In this document: in pieces, positions 26,419 to 34,570 of the stretch
How positions within the stretch are numbered: position 1 is the first letter of the stretch
Layout: every line of letters begins with the position of its first letter
Origin: DAHUYF01 sp963789275
Lineage (GTDB): Bacteria > Pseudomonadota > Alphaproteobacteria > ATCC43930 > CGMCC-115725
Length of the DNA: 64,000 bases
Assembly: GCA_963789275.1 (NCBI GenBank)
Contig: CAWBKF010000029.1
Span: 51,367 to 115,366, forward strand
Direction: 5' to 3'
Translations under genes and position numbers: made by a program
Notes under the pieces: generated by a model
Told to the model about the DNA's origin: nothing
The model's input: only the letters and a program-made list of their open reading frames with translations
Database searches by the model: none

Positions 26419-27876
26419 ATGATGACGACGGCGCCGGCACATGCGGAGGCACAGGACCATGAGGGCATCCCGCTCTTCGCGCCGCATGAGAAGGTCTATC
26501 CGCGCAGCATCCGGGGACCGATCCGCCGCATAAAATGGGCGGTGCTGACGCTCTGCCTCACATTATATTATATCGGCCCCTGGCTGCGCTGGGACCGGGG
26601 GCCGGCGCATCCACACCAGGCGCTGCTGATCGACATGCCGGCGCGGCGCGCCTATTTCCTGTGGATCGAGATCTGGCCGCAGGAGGTCTATTACCTCGCG
26701 GGGCTGCTGATCCTCGGCGCCGTCAGTCTCTTTCTCGTCACCAGCCTGTTCGGGCGGATGTGGTGCGGCTACACCTGCCCGCAGACCGTCTGGACCGACC
26801 TTTTCCTCTGGGCCGAGCGGCTGATCGAGGGCGACCGCGCGCAGCGCATCCGCCTCGACCAGCAGAAGCTGTCGCTCGCCAAGGTCGGGCGCAAGGCGGC
26901 GAAGCACGCCGCCTGGCTGGTCATCGCCGCGGCGACCGGCGGCGCCTGGGTGATGTACTTCAACGACGCACCGACCCTGGTGCACGACGTCTTCACGCTC
27001 AACGCCACGGTCGCGCAATATGGCTTCATCGCGCTCTTCACCGCCACGACATATCTGCTGGCAGGCTGGGCGCGCGAGCAGGTCTGCACCTATATGTGCC
27101 CGTGGCCACGCATCCAGGCGGCGATGATCGACGAGGACACGCTTGCCGTGACATATCGCGGCTGGCGCGGCGAGCCCCGCGGCAAGCACAAGAAGGGCGA
27201 GAGCTGGGAGGGCCGCGGCGATTGCATCGATTGCCGCGCTTGCGTCGCCGTCTGCCCCACCGGCATCGACATCCGCGACGGGCTGCAGCTCGAATGCATC
27301 GGCTGCGGCTTGTGCATCGACGCGTGCAACGACATCATGGCGAAGGTCGGCCGGCCGCTCGGCCTCATCGCCTTCGACACCGACACCAATGACGCCGCGC
27401 GCCGCCGCGGGGAGACGCCGACCCGCCGGCTGCTGCGGCCGCGAACGCTGGTCTATTCAGCGGTGCTGCTGCTCGGCGCCGTCGCCATGACCGTGGTGCT
27501 GGCGCGGCGCGTCACCCTCGAGGTGAGCGTGCTCGCCGATCGCGCGCCGCTCTTCGTGCATCTGGCCGATGGCGAGATCCGCGACGGCTACACGCTCAAG
27601 ATCGAGAACAAGGGCGGCGAGACGCAACTCTACGCGCTCACCGCGCAGGGCGTTCCCAATGCGCAGCTGCATATCGCCGAGCTCGACGCGCCGCCGGTGC
27701 CGGCAGCGCAGGGCATGGTGCTGGCGGTCAGAGGCGATGGCATCGGCACGTTCCGGGTATATCTCCAGGCGCCCAAGACCAAGCAGCGGGAAATCCCGTT
27801 CAGCTTCGTCGTGCGCGAGTCCGACAGCGGCGAGACCGCGCAGTACAACGCCATCTTCCGCGGTCCCGGAGAATAG
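26419..27876 (+). CDS. ccoG: cbb3 oxidase assembly ferredoxin-type protein
   Basis: 485 residues, polytopic membrane protein of the FixG/CcoG/RdxA family, a Cu(II) reductase in oxidase assembly. CGYTCPQTVW and CTYMCPWPRIQ are the N-terminal cysteine motifs; the two [4Fe-4S] sites are CIDCRACVAVCP and CIGCGLCIDACN. A periplasmic FixG C-terminal Ig-like domain follows the last helix. Starts 10 bp after ccoP, so ccoNOQP and ccoGHIS are probably one transcript. Confidence 0.93.
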   Translation: MMTTAPAHAEAQDHEGIPLFAPHEKVYPRSIRGPIRRIKWAVLTLCLTLYYIGPWLRWDRGPAHPHQALLIDMPARRAYFLWIEIWPQEVYYLAGLLILGAVSLFLVTSLFGRMWCGYTCPQTVWTDLFLWAERLIEGDRAQRIRLDQQKLSLAKVGRKAAKHAAWLVIAAATGGAWVMYFNDAPTLVHDVFTLNATVAQYGFIALFTATTYLLAGWAREQVCTYMCPWPRIQAAMIDEDTLAVTYRGWRGEPRGKHKKGESWEGRGDCIDCRACVAVCPTGIDIRDGLQLECIGCGLCIDACNDIMAKVGRPLGLIAFDTDTNDAARRRGETPTRRLLRPRTLVYSAVLLLGAVAMTVVLARRVTLEVSVLADRAPLFVHLADGEIRDGYTLKIENKGGETQLYALTAQGVPNAQLHIAELDAPPVPAAQGMVLAVRGDGIGTFRVYLQAPKTKQREIPFSFVVRESDSGETAQYNAIFRGPGE

Positions 27877-27885
27877 GGAGTTCCG

Positions 27886-28356
27886 ATGAGCAGCTATCGC
27901 TGGATCCCCTGGATCATCGCCGCCGGGCTCGGCGTCGTCGTTATCGTCAACGGCGCGTTGGCCTATTTCGCGGTGACCAGCTCCACCGGGCTCGTGACCG
28001 AGCATCCCTTCGAGGCCGGCAACGACTATAACCGCGTGCTCGCCGCCGCCGCGGCCGAGGACGCGCTGGGCTGGCACGGGACGCTGGGATACGCCGCGAC
28101 GGGTGCCGGCGCCGGCGAGATCGCGGTCGAGCTTGCCGACCGCGCCGGCCAGAAACTCAGCGGCCTCGCCGTGACCGCGGTGGTGACCCGCCCGATCGAG
28201 CCGCTGCCCGAGACCGACCTGGCGCTGGTCGAGGCCGATGCCGGACGTTACCGCAGCCCGGTCGCGCTGACGCGGCAGGGCCAATGGCAGGTGCATGTCG
28301 CGGCGCGCCGCGGCAGCGACGTCTTCGAATTCACGCAGCGGATCATCGTCAAATGA
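27886..28356 (+). CDS. ccoH: cbb3 oxidase assembly protein FixH/CcoH
   Basis: 156 residues, one N-terminal membrane helix (WIPWIIAAGLGVVVIVNGAL) and a periplasmic beta-rich FixH domain. It has the family segment TGLVTEHPFEAGNDYNRVL. Needed for oxidase stability and copper delivery. Overlaps ccoI by ATGA. Confidence 0.9.
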   Translation: MSSYRWIPWIIAAGLGVVVIVNGALAYFAVTSSTGLVTEHPFEAGNDYNRVLAAAAAEDALGWHGTLGYAATGAGAGEIAVELADRAGQKLSGLAVTAVVTRPIEPLPETDLALVEADAGRYRSPVALTRQGQWQVHVAARRGSDVFEFTQRIIVK

Positions 28357-30720
28357 CACCCGCCGCCGAGATCATCGCCTTGCCGCGCGCCGTCGGCGCC
28401 GCGCCGGCGCGCTGCCCCCATTGCGGCGAGCCCGTGGCGATGCCCGGCAGCTTCTGCTGCGCCGGCTGCGCCGGCGCCTGGCGCCTCATCACCGAGCTCG
28501 GGCTCGAGCGGTACTATCGCAGCCGCACCCTCGATCCCGCGACCCGGCCGCTGCGCCCGCCCGCGGATGCCGTCGACACCGCTTCTTATGCGGTAGCGGC
28601 GGCGGACGGCACGGCGGCGCTCCATCTCATGATCGACGGGCTCCATTGCCCCGCCTGCGTCTGGCTGATCGAGAGCGCGCTGAAGCGCCAGCCGCAAGTA
28701 ACCGAGGCGCGCGTCAATCTGACGACGCGGCGGCTGCGGCTCGCCTGGCGCGGCAATGCCTCCGACGGCGCACCGCTGGTGGCGCTGCTGCGGCGGCTGG
28801 GCTATCGCGTCATGCCGTACGACCCGCGACGCGCCGCGGGACTCGCCTCGGCCGAGGAGGCGCGGCTGCTGCGCGCGCTGGCGGTGGCGGGATTTGCCGC
28901 GAGCAACGTAATGCTGCTCTCGGTCGCGGTCTGGGCCGGGCTCGCCGGCGAGATGGGCGCTGCGACGCGCGACCTGCTGCATTGGGTGTCGGCGCTGATC
29001 GCGCTGCCGGCCATCGCCTATGCCGGCCAGCCCTTCTTCCGCTCCGCCGCCGCGGCGCTCCGGCGCGGCCGCACCAATATGGACGTGCCGATCTCGATCG
29101 GCGTGACCTTGGCCGCCGGCATGAGCCTCTATCAGACCATCACCGGCGGCGTGCAGGCCTATTTCGACAGCTCGGTGACGCTGCTGTTCTTCCTGCTGAT
29201 CGGCCGCTATCTCGATCTGCGCGCGCGCGGCCGGGCGCATTCCGCCGCCGAGCAGCTGGTTGGCTTCATGGCGCAGCCGGCGACCGTCATCGGCCCCGAC
29301 GGCGTGCCGCTTCGCGTGCCCGCCGCCTCTGTCGTGGTGGGGACGCGCGTGCTGGCGGCAGCGGGCGAGCGCATCGGCGTCGACGGCACCGTCACCGCCG
29401 GACGCTCCGCCGTCGACAAGAGCCTGATCGATGGCGAGAGCCTGCCCGCCGACATCGCCCCCGGCAGCGCGGTGCTTGCCGGCATGGTCAATCTGCTGGC
29501 GCCGGTGACGATCACCGTGACCGCCGCCGGCGAGCGCACCTTCCTGGCGGAGATCGTGCGGCTGATGGAATCGTCCGAGCAGGGCCGCGCCCGCCTCGTG
29601 CTGCTCGCCGACCGCGTCGCGCGGCTCTACGCCCCGGCGGTGCACGGTCTGGCGCTCGCGACCTTCCTCGCCTGGCTGCTCTTCGCGCCCTGGCAGGCGG
29701 CGCTGCTCAATGCCGTGGCGGTGCTGATCATCACCTGTCCCTGCGCGCTCGGCCTTGCCGTGCCGGCGGTGCAGGTGATCGCCAGCGGGCGCCTCATGCG
29801 CCGCGGCATCCTGCTGAAATCGGCGACCGCGCTCGAGCGCCTGGCCGAGATCGACACCGTCGTCTTCGACAAGACCGGGACGCTGACGCGCGGCCGACTG
29901 GAGCTCGCCGCGCTGCCGGCCGATGGCGAGGCACTGCGGCTTGCCGCCGGGCTCGCCGCGGCGAGCCGCCACCCGCTGAGCCAGGCGCTGTGCCGCGCCT
30001 TTCCCGACGCGCCGGCGCTCGCCGGCGTGATCGAGCATCCCGGCGCCGGCCTCAGCGCCGCCCGCCGCCGGCGAGGTGCGGCTGGGCAGCCGCTCCTTCT
30101 GCGGCATCTCGGCGGTCGAGGATGACGGCTTGCCGGAGATTTGGCTCACCCGTCCCGGCCGCGCGGCGCAGCGCTTCGTCTTCGCCGATGCGCCGCGGCC
30201 CGACGCCGCCGCGGTGGTCGAGCGGCTGGGGCGGTCGGGCAAGCACATCGTGCTGCTGTCGGGCGACCGGCGCAAAGCGGTGGCCGCCACCGCCGCGACG
30301 CTAGGGATATCCGACTGGCAGGCGGGGCTGAAGCCGGGCGAGAAGGTCGCGATCCTTGCGGATTTCGCGGCGCGCGGCCGCAAGCCGCTGATGATCGGCG
30401 ACGGCCTCAATGACGCGCCGGCGCTCGCCGCCGCCTTCTGCTCGATGTCGCCGGCGAGCGCCGCCGATGTCAGCCAGACCGCCGCCGACATCGTCTTCCA
30501 GGGCCTCTCGCTCGCTGCCGTGACCGAGGTGCTGGGCGTAGCGCGGCGCAGCCGCGGCCTGGTGCGCGAGAACATCGCCTTTGCCCTCGTCTACAACGCG
30601 CTCGCCGTACCGCTGGCGATGCTGGGGCTGGTGACGCCGCTGATCGCCGCGCTCGCGATGTCGAGCTCGTCGCTGATCGTCGTCGGCAACGCGCTCAGGC
30701 TGTCGCGGAGCGCGCGATGA
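28353..30720 (+). CDS. ccoI: Copper-exporting P1B-type ATPase for cbb3 assembly (one frameshift)
   Basis: About 789 residues. The N-terminal cysteine motifs CPHCGEPV and FCCAGC and the heavy-metal domain GLHCPACVW precede eight membrane helices. The transport motif is TCPCALGLAVPAV, the phosphorylation site DKTGTLTRG, the HP motif SRHPLSQAL and the hinge GDGLNDAPAL. This is the CtpA/FixI class that exports Cu(I) for CuB insertion rather than for detoxification. One frame break near 30062 (GLSAA then AGEVRLGS). ATG overlaps ccoH, TGA overlaps ccoS. Confidence 0.93.
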
Positions 30721-30911
30721 ACGGCTTGCTGCTGCTCATCCCGGTGGCGCTGGCGCTCGGCCTCGCCGGGCTCGTGACGTTTCTCTGGGCGCTGCGCTCG
30801 GGCCAGTTCGACGACCTCGACGGCGCCGCCGGCCGCATCCTGTTCGACGACGAGGGCGACCTTTCCCCGCCGCCGCCCCCTCACCCACAATCACCCAGGA
30901 GATCGCCATGA
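30717..30911 (+). CDS. ccoS: cbb3 oxidase assembly protein
   Basis: 64 residues. One membrane helix (LLLLIPVALALGLAGLVTFL) then WALRSGQFDDLDGAAGRILFDD, the CcoS/FixS signature; needed for cofactor insertion into CcoN. A proline-rich tail follows. Both ends overlap neighbours by ATGA. Confidence 0.92.
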   Translation: MNGLLLLIPVALALGLAGLVTFLWALRSGQFDDLDGAAGRILFDDEGDLSPPPPPHPQSPRRSP

Positions 30912-31090
30912 CCTATTGGATATTCGGCGTGGTCGCCGGCCTCTTCGGCCTGCTCGGCGCCATCCTCGCCGCCAACGCGCTCGATGCCGGCATGCTCACC
31001 TTCGGCTTCGGACTCATCGTCTTCGCCTTGGTCTATATCTTCTGGCTGATCAAGGATCATTTCGATCAGAGCGAGCGGGCGGCGGGCTGA
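30908..31090 (+). CDS. Small two-helix membrane protein at the end of ccoGHIS
   Basis: 60 residues, almost entirely two hydrophobic helices (about 4-24 and 30-49) with a short charged tail (KDHFDQSERAAG). Its ATG overlaps the ccoS stop, so it is translationally coupled to the assembly operon. No known family; a membrane accessory to cbb3 assembly or stability is the simplest idea, by context only. Confidence 0.6.
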   Translation: MTYWIFGVVAGLFGLLGAILAANALDAGMLTFGFGLIVFALVYIFWLIKDHFDQSERAAG

Positions 31091-31093
31091 GCG

Positions 31094-31552
31094 TCAACCA
31101 GCCAGCATCGCGAGCGCCTCGAGCAGCGGCAGCTGGCCGCGGGTGAGCTTCCGCCGCGCCGCGGCGAGATCGAACCAGCCGGCGCGGTCGACTTCCGGGA
31201 AATCCTGCATCCGGCCGGAGCGCGGCGGCCATTCCAGGGTGAAGCGGTTGCTTCGGACCGCCGAGGGATCGCAATCGCCCTCGACCGCCCAGGCATGGAC
31301 GGTCTTGCCGCCGGGCTGACGCACCGGCGGCAGCGCACGGAAGCTGCCATCGACGGCGAAGCCGGTCTCCTCGCGGAACTCGCGCCGGGCGGCGTCGAGC
31401 AGCGCCTCGTCGCCATCGACCTCGCCCTTGGGGATCGACCAGGCGCCGTCATCCTTCTTCGCCCAGAAGGGCCCGCCGGGATGGACGAGAAGCACCTCGA
31501 TCCCGCTGTCGCGGCGGCGATAGAGCAGGATGCCGGCGCTTATCTTCGGCAT
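31094..31552 (-). CDS. NUDIX hydrolase
   Basis: 152 residues, MPKISAGILLYRRRDSGIEV. The NUDIX box G-x5-E-x7-REUxEE is present as GEVDGDEALL...REFREETGF. GPFWAKKDDGAWSIPKGE is typical of the subgroup acting on diphosphates such as Ap4A-like or (d)NTP-like substrates; the exact one is unknown. It converges on the cco operon with a 3 bp gap. Confidence 0.9.
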   Translation of the reverse strand: MPKISAGILLYRRRDSGIEVLLVHPGGPFWAKKDDGAWSIPKGEVDGDEALLDAARREFREETGFAVDGSFRALPPVRQPGGKTVHAWAVEGDCDPSAVRSNRFTLEWPPRSGRMQDFPEVDRAGWFDLAAARRKLTRGQLPLLEALAMLAG

Positions 31553-31621
31553 GGGACGGGCGAAGCCTCCTGTTGTGCACCGCACTAAATGCAATGATGC
31601 CACACATACCAGTGGCGGGCG

Positions 31622-31683
31622 GCCCTCACCCCCCGGCGCTGACGCGCCGGGTCCCCCCTCTCCCGCAAGCGGGAGAGGGGCTG
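31622..31683. repeat. Palindromic repeat (CTCTCCGC/CTCTCCCGC family)
   Basis: Two hairpins, CCCGGCGCTGACGCGCCGGG and CCCTCTCCCGCAAGCGGGAGAGGG, between the NUDIX gene and the MHYT-LytTR gene. Confidence 0.8.
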
Positions 31684-31802
31684 CGCGGCGGCGGCACCGC
31701 GTTTTGGCGGACAAGCACGCGGCGATCTTGCTATACTGCCGGCGCCAAACGCCAGTGCGAGCGCCCCGGGGACGGGGCATATCTCGGCCAAGGTTCGATG
31801 CA

Positions 31803-32999
31803 ATGCTTGTCGTGACCTACGACCCCTGGATGGTGGCGGCGTCGGTCGTCATCGCCATCATGGCCTCGTTCACCGGCCTCAGGCTGGCGAGCGGATTGCG
31901 GGCATTGCCGCCGGGGCGGCGCAAGCTGCAGATCGCCAAGGCGGCCTTCGCGCTCGGCGCCGGCATCTGGTCGATGCATTTCGTCGCCATGCTCGCCATG
32001 CGCCTGCCGATCGCTCTGGGATATGACGCCTTCCACACCCTGGGCTCGGTGCTGATCTCGATCCTGATCACCGGGCTCGGCCTTGCCCTGATGTTCGTCG
32101 GCGAGCGCAGCCTGATGCGCACCATCCAGGCCGGCGCGCTGACCGGGCTCGGCATCGTCAGCATGCATTATGTCGGGATGGCGGCGGTCTCGGGCTATTG
32201 CTCGGTGAGCTATGTGCCGACGGGATTCTTCCTGTCCTCGGCCATCGCCATCCTGTTCTCGATCTGCGCGCTGCGGCTGGCCTATGGGCGCCGCACCCTG
32301 CTGCAGCTGTCGTTGGGCGCGGTGGTGCTGGGGGTGACGATCGCCGGCATGCATTATTCCGCCATGGCGTTCACCGGCTTCACCGAGCTCGCCGACGCGC
32401 AGCCGGTGGCGGCGCCGATCATCCAATCCGACTATCTCGCGCTCATCGTCGCGGTCGCCGCCTTCGTCGTCTGCGGCGTGTTCCTGCTCACGGCGCTGCC
32501 GCTTGAAGGCGGGGAGCGCGGGGCCGAGCCCGTGGCTAGCTCCACCTCACCCTCCCGCTTCGCAGGCCCTCCCTCTCCGCCCCCCAGGGCGGAGAGGGGC
32601 AAGGTGAGATCGCGATGGCCGGGCCGGACCGCAAGCGAAGCCGGCGAGCCCGTCGCCGCGGCCGGCGAGTGGCCGCGACTGCCTTATGAGCAGCACAACG
32701 CCACGTATTTCGTCGATGCCGAGCGCATCCATGCGATCAAGGCGGAAGGGCACTACACCCGGCTCTATGACGGGGCCGAGGTCTATTTCTGCCCGTGGTC
32801 GATCTCCAAGGTCGAGGCGCATGTGGCAGGACACTCCTTCCTGCGCACCCATCGCAGCTTCCTGGTGAATATCCGCCATGCCAGGGCTTTCCAGCGCAAG
32901 GACGACAAGGCCTATCTCATCGTCCCCGCGGTCAAGGAGGCGATGGTGCCGGTGAGCCGCTTCCACGTCGCCGAAGTCAGGCGCGCCCTCGGCATCTGA
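31803..32999 (+). CDS. MHYT-LytTR membrane sensor/transcription factor, CoxC/CoxH type
   Basis: 398 residues. Seven or so membrane helices carry three MHYT motifs (SMHFVAML, SMHYVGMAA, GMHYSAMAF), whose Met and His residues are proposed to hold copper and sense O2, CO or NO. The C-terminal 100 residues are a LytTR DNA-binding domain (ERIHAIKAEGHYTRLYDG, FLRTHRSFLVNIRHA, VPVSRFHVAEVRRALG). CoxC and CoxH of Oligotropha share this layout and flank the CO dehydrogenase genes, as here. The linker around residues 247-270 is encoded by a palindromic repeat. It likely activates coxMSL; paired TTCGTGCA sites lie 21-48 bp after its stop. Confidence 0.85.
   Translation: MLVVTYDPWMVAASVVIAIMASFTGLRLASGLRALPPGRRKLQIAKAAFALGAGIWSMHFVAMLAMRLPIALGYDAFHTLGSVLISILITGLGLALMFVGERSLMRTIQAGALTGLGIVSMHYVGMAAVSGYCSVSYVPTGFFLSSAIAILFSICALRLAYGRRTLLQLSLGAVVLGVTIAGMHYSAMAFTGFTELADAQPVAAPIIQSDYLALIVAVAAFVVCGVFLLTALPLEGGERGAEPVASSTSPSRFAGPPSPPPRAERGKVRSRWPGRTASEAGEPVAAAGEWPRLPYEQHNATYFVDAERIHAIKAEGHYTRLYDGAEVYFCPWSISKVEAHVAGHSFLRTHRSFLVNIRHARAFQRKDDKAYLIVPAVKEAMVPVSRFHVAEVRRALGI
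32543..32610. repeat. Palindromic repeat inside a coding region
   Basis: CACCTCACCCTCCC ... CCCTCTCCGCCCCCCAGGGC and the mirror GGAGAGGGGCAAGGTGAG. It is read in frame as a Ser/Pro/Arg-rich linker (STSPSRFAGPPSPPPRAERG) between the MHYT and LytTR domains. Confidence 0.8.
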
Positions 33000-33020
33000 G
33001 GGGCGGCGTGGCGGCCGTCA

Positions 33021-33048
33021 TTCGTGCAGCCATACCGCACTTCGTGCA
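33021..33048. promoter_or_regulatory. Candidate LytTR operator before coxM
   Basis: Two direct repeats TTCGTGCA (33021-33028 and 33041-33048), 20 bp apart start to start, about two helical turns. LytTR proteins bind paired direct repeats at about this spacing. The site lies between the CoxC-like gene and coxM. Confidence 0.45.
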
Positions 33049-33189
33049 TTTGCCGGGCGCGCAGTTGATTTGGCCTACCCCCGCCGAACCGGCGGGACCA
33101 TCCTTGCGGCAAAACCAGCCGCGCCTCGGGACGGGTCAACCGGTCCCGGCGAGAAAGCGCGGCGCAACGCGAAAAGGGAGGAACAAACA

Positions 33190-34053
33190 GTGATTCCCGG
33201 TGCCTTCGACTATCATCGCCCGCGCAGCCTCGACGAGGCCATAGCGCTGCTGTCCACCTATGACGATGCCGCGCGCGTGGTCGCCGGCGGCCACAGCCTG
33301 ATCCCGATGATGAAGCTGCGGCTGGCGGCGCCGAAGCATCTGGTCGATCTCCAGGACATCGCGGAGCTCAGGGCCATCCGCAGCGAGGGGCAGGGCCTGG
33401 TCGTCGGTGCCATGGCGACCCAGGCGGAGCTGATCGCCTCGGAGCTGCTGGGGAAGGTCTGCCCGATCCTGCGCGAGACCGCGCTGCAGATCGCCGACCC
33501 GCAGGTGCGCTATGTCGGCACCATCGGCGGCAATGTCGCCAATGGCGATCCCGGCAACGACATGCCGGCGGCGATGATGGCGCTGGGCGCCCTTTACCGC
33601 GTCAAGGGCCCCAAGGGCGAGCGCGACATTCCGGCTCGCGACTTCTATCAGGGCAGCTTCGTCACCGCGCTGGGCGCCGCCGAGATCCTGACCGCGATCC
33701 GGATCCCGACGCCGCCCGCCGGCCACGGGTATGCCTATGAGAAGCAGAAGCGCAAGGTCGGCGACTACGCCACCGCGGCCGCCGCGGTCATCCTCACCCT
33801 GTCGCAAGGCGGCTGCACCGCCGCGGCGATCGCGCTGACCAATGTCGCGGGCACGCCGCTCTTCGCGGACAAGGCCGGGCAGGCGCTGGTCGGCACCAAG
33901 ATCGACGGCACCGCGGTCATGGCGGCGGTGACGCATGCCACCGCCCTCACCCAGCCCGCCGCCGACGGGCGCGGCCCCGCCGATTTCCGCACCCATCTCG
34001 CCGGCATCATGGTCCGGCGGGCGATCCAGCGCGCCAAAGAGCGCGCCGCCTGA
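33190..34053 (+). CDS. coxM: CO dehydrogenase medium (FAD) subunit
   Basis: 287 residues, GTG start behind GGGAGGAACAAACA. FAD-binding signatures AGGHSLIP (about residue 33) and TIGGNVANGDPGND (about 111) match CoxM. It accepts electrons from the Fe-S subunit and passes them to the quinone pool or a cytochrome. First gene of coxMSLDEF, after the CoxC-type regulator. Confidence 0.95.
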   Translation: MIPGAFDYHRPRSLDEAIALLSTYDDAARVVAGGHSLIPMMKLRLAAPKHLVDLQDIAELRAIRSEGQGLVVGAMATQAELIASELLGKVCPILRETALQIADPQVRYVGTIGGNVANGDPGNDMPAAMMALGALYRVKGPKGERDIPARDFYQGSFVTALGAAEILTAIRIPTPPAGHGYAYEKQKRKVGDYATAAAAVILTLSQGGCTAAAIALTNVAGTPLFADKAGQALVGTKIDGTAVMAAVTHATALTQPAADGRGPADFRTHLAGIMVRRAIQRAKERAA

Positions 34054-34072
34054 CCGGGAGGAGGAGACCTAT

Positions 34073-34570
34073 ATGTCCGACAAAATGCACATCAAGCTCA
34101 CCGTCAACGGCCGCGCCGTCGAGGCGCTGGCCGAGCCGCGGGTGCTGCTCATCCATTTCCTGCGCGAGGAGCTCCGGCTCACCGGGCCGCATATCGGCTG
34201 CGACACCAGCCATTGCGGCGCCTGCACCGTCGATTTCAACGGCAAATCGGTGAAGTCCTGCACCATCTTCGTGGCGCAGGCGAATGGCGGCACCATCCGG
34301 ACCATCGAAGGGATCGCCGCCGCCGATGGCACGCTCCATCCGCTGCAGGAGGCGTTCCGCGAGCATCACGGGCTGCAATGCGGCTTCTGCACGCCGGGCA
34401 TGATCACCCGCGCCTTCCGCCTGCTGCAGGAAAACCCCAGCCCGACCGACGCCGAGATCCGCGCCGGCATCGCCGGCAATCTCTGTCGCTGTACCGGCTA
34501 TCAGAACATCGTCAACGCGATCCGCGCGGCCGCGGAGCGGCTGAGCGCCGCCAAGGAGGCCGCAGAATGA
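34073..34570 (+). CDS. coxS: CO dehydrogenase small (2Fe-2S) subunit
   Basis: 165 residues. Plant-type ferredoxin domain with GCDTSHCGACTV and the C-terminal helical domain with CGFCTPGM and CRCTGY, the two [2Fe-2S] clusters of molybdenum hydroxylases. Good ribosome-binding site (GGGAGGAGGAGA). Overlaps coxL by ATGA. Confidence 0.95.
   Translation: MSDKMHIKLTVNGRAVEALAEPRVLLIHFLREELRLTGPHIGCDTSHCGACTVDFNGKSVKSCTIFVAQANGGTIRTIEGIAAADGTLHPLQEAFREHHGLQCGFCTPGMITRAFRLLQENPSPTDAEIRAGIAGNLCRCTGYQNIVNAIRAAAERLSAAKEAAE

Noticed and set aside
23124..26487. Long minus-strand frames over ccoN to ccoP
   Set aside because: They are low-complexity His/Asp/Arg-rich shadows of membrane and heme proteins encoded on the other strand.
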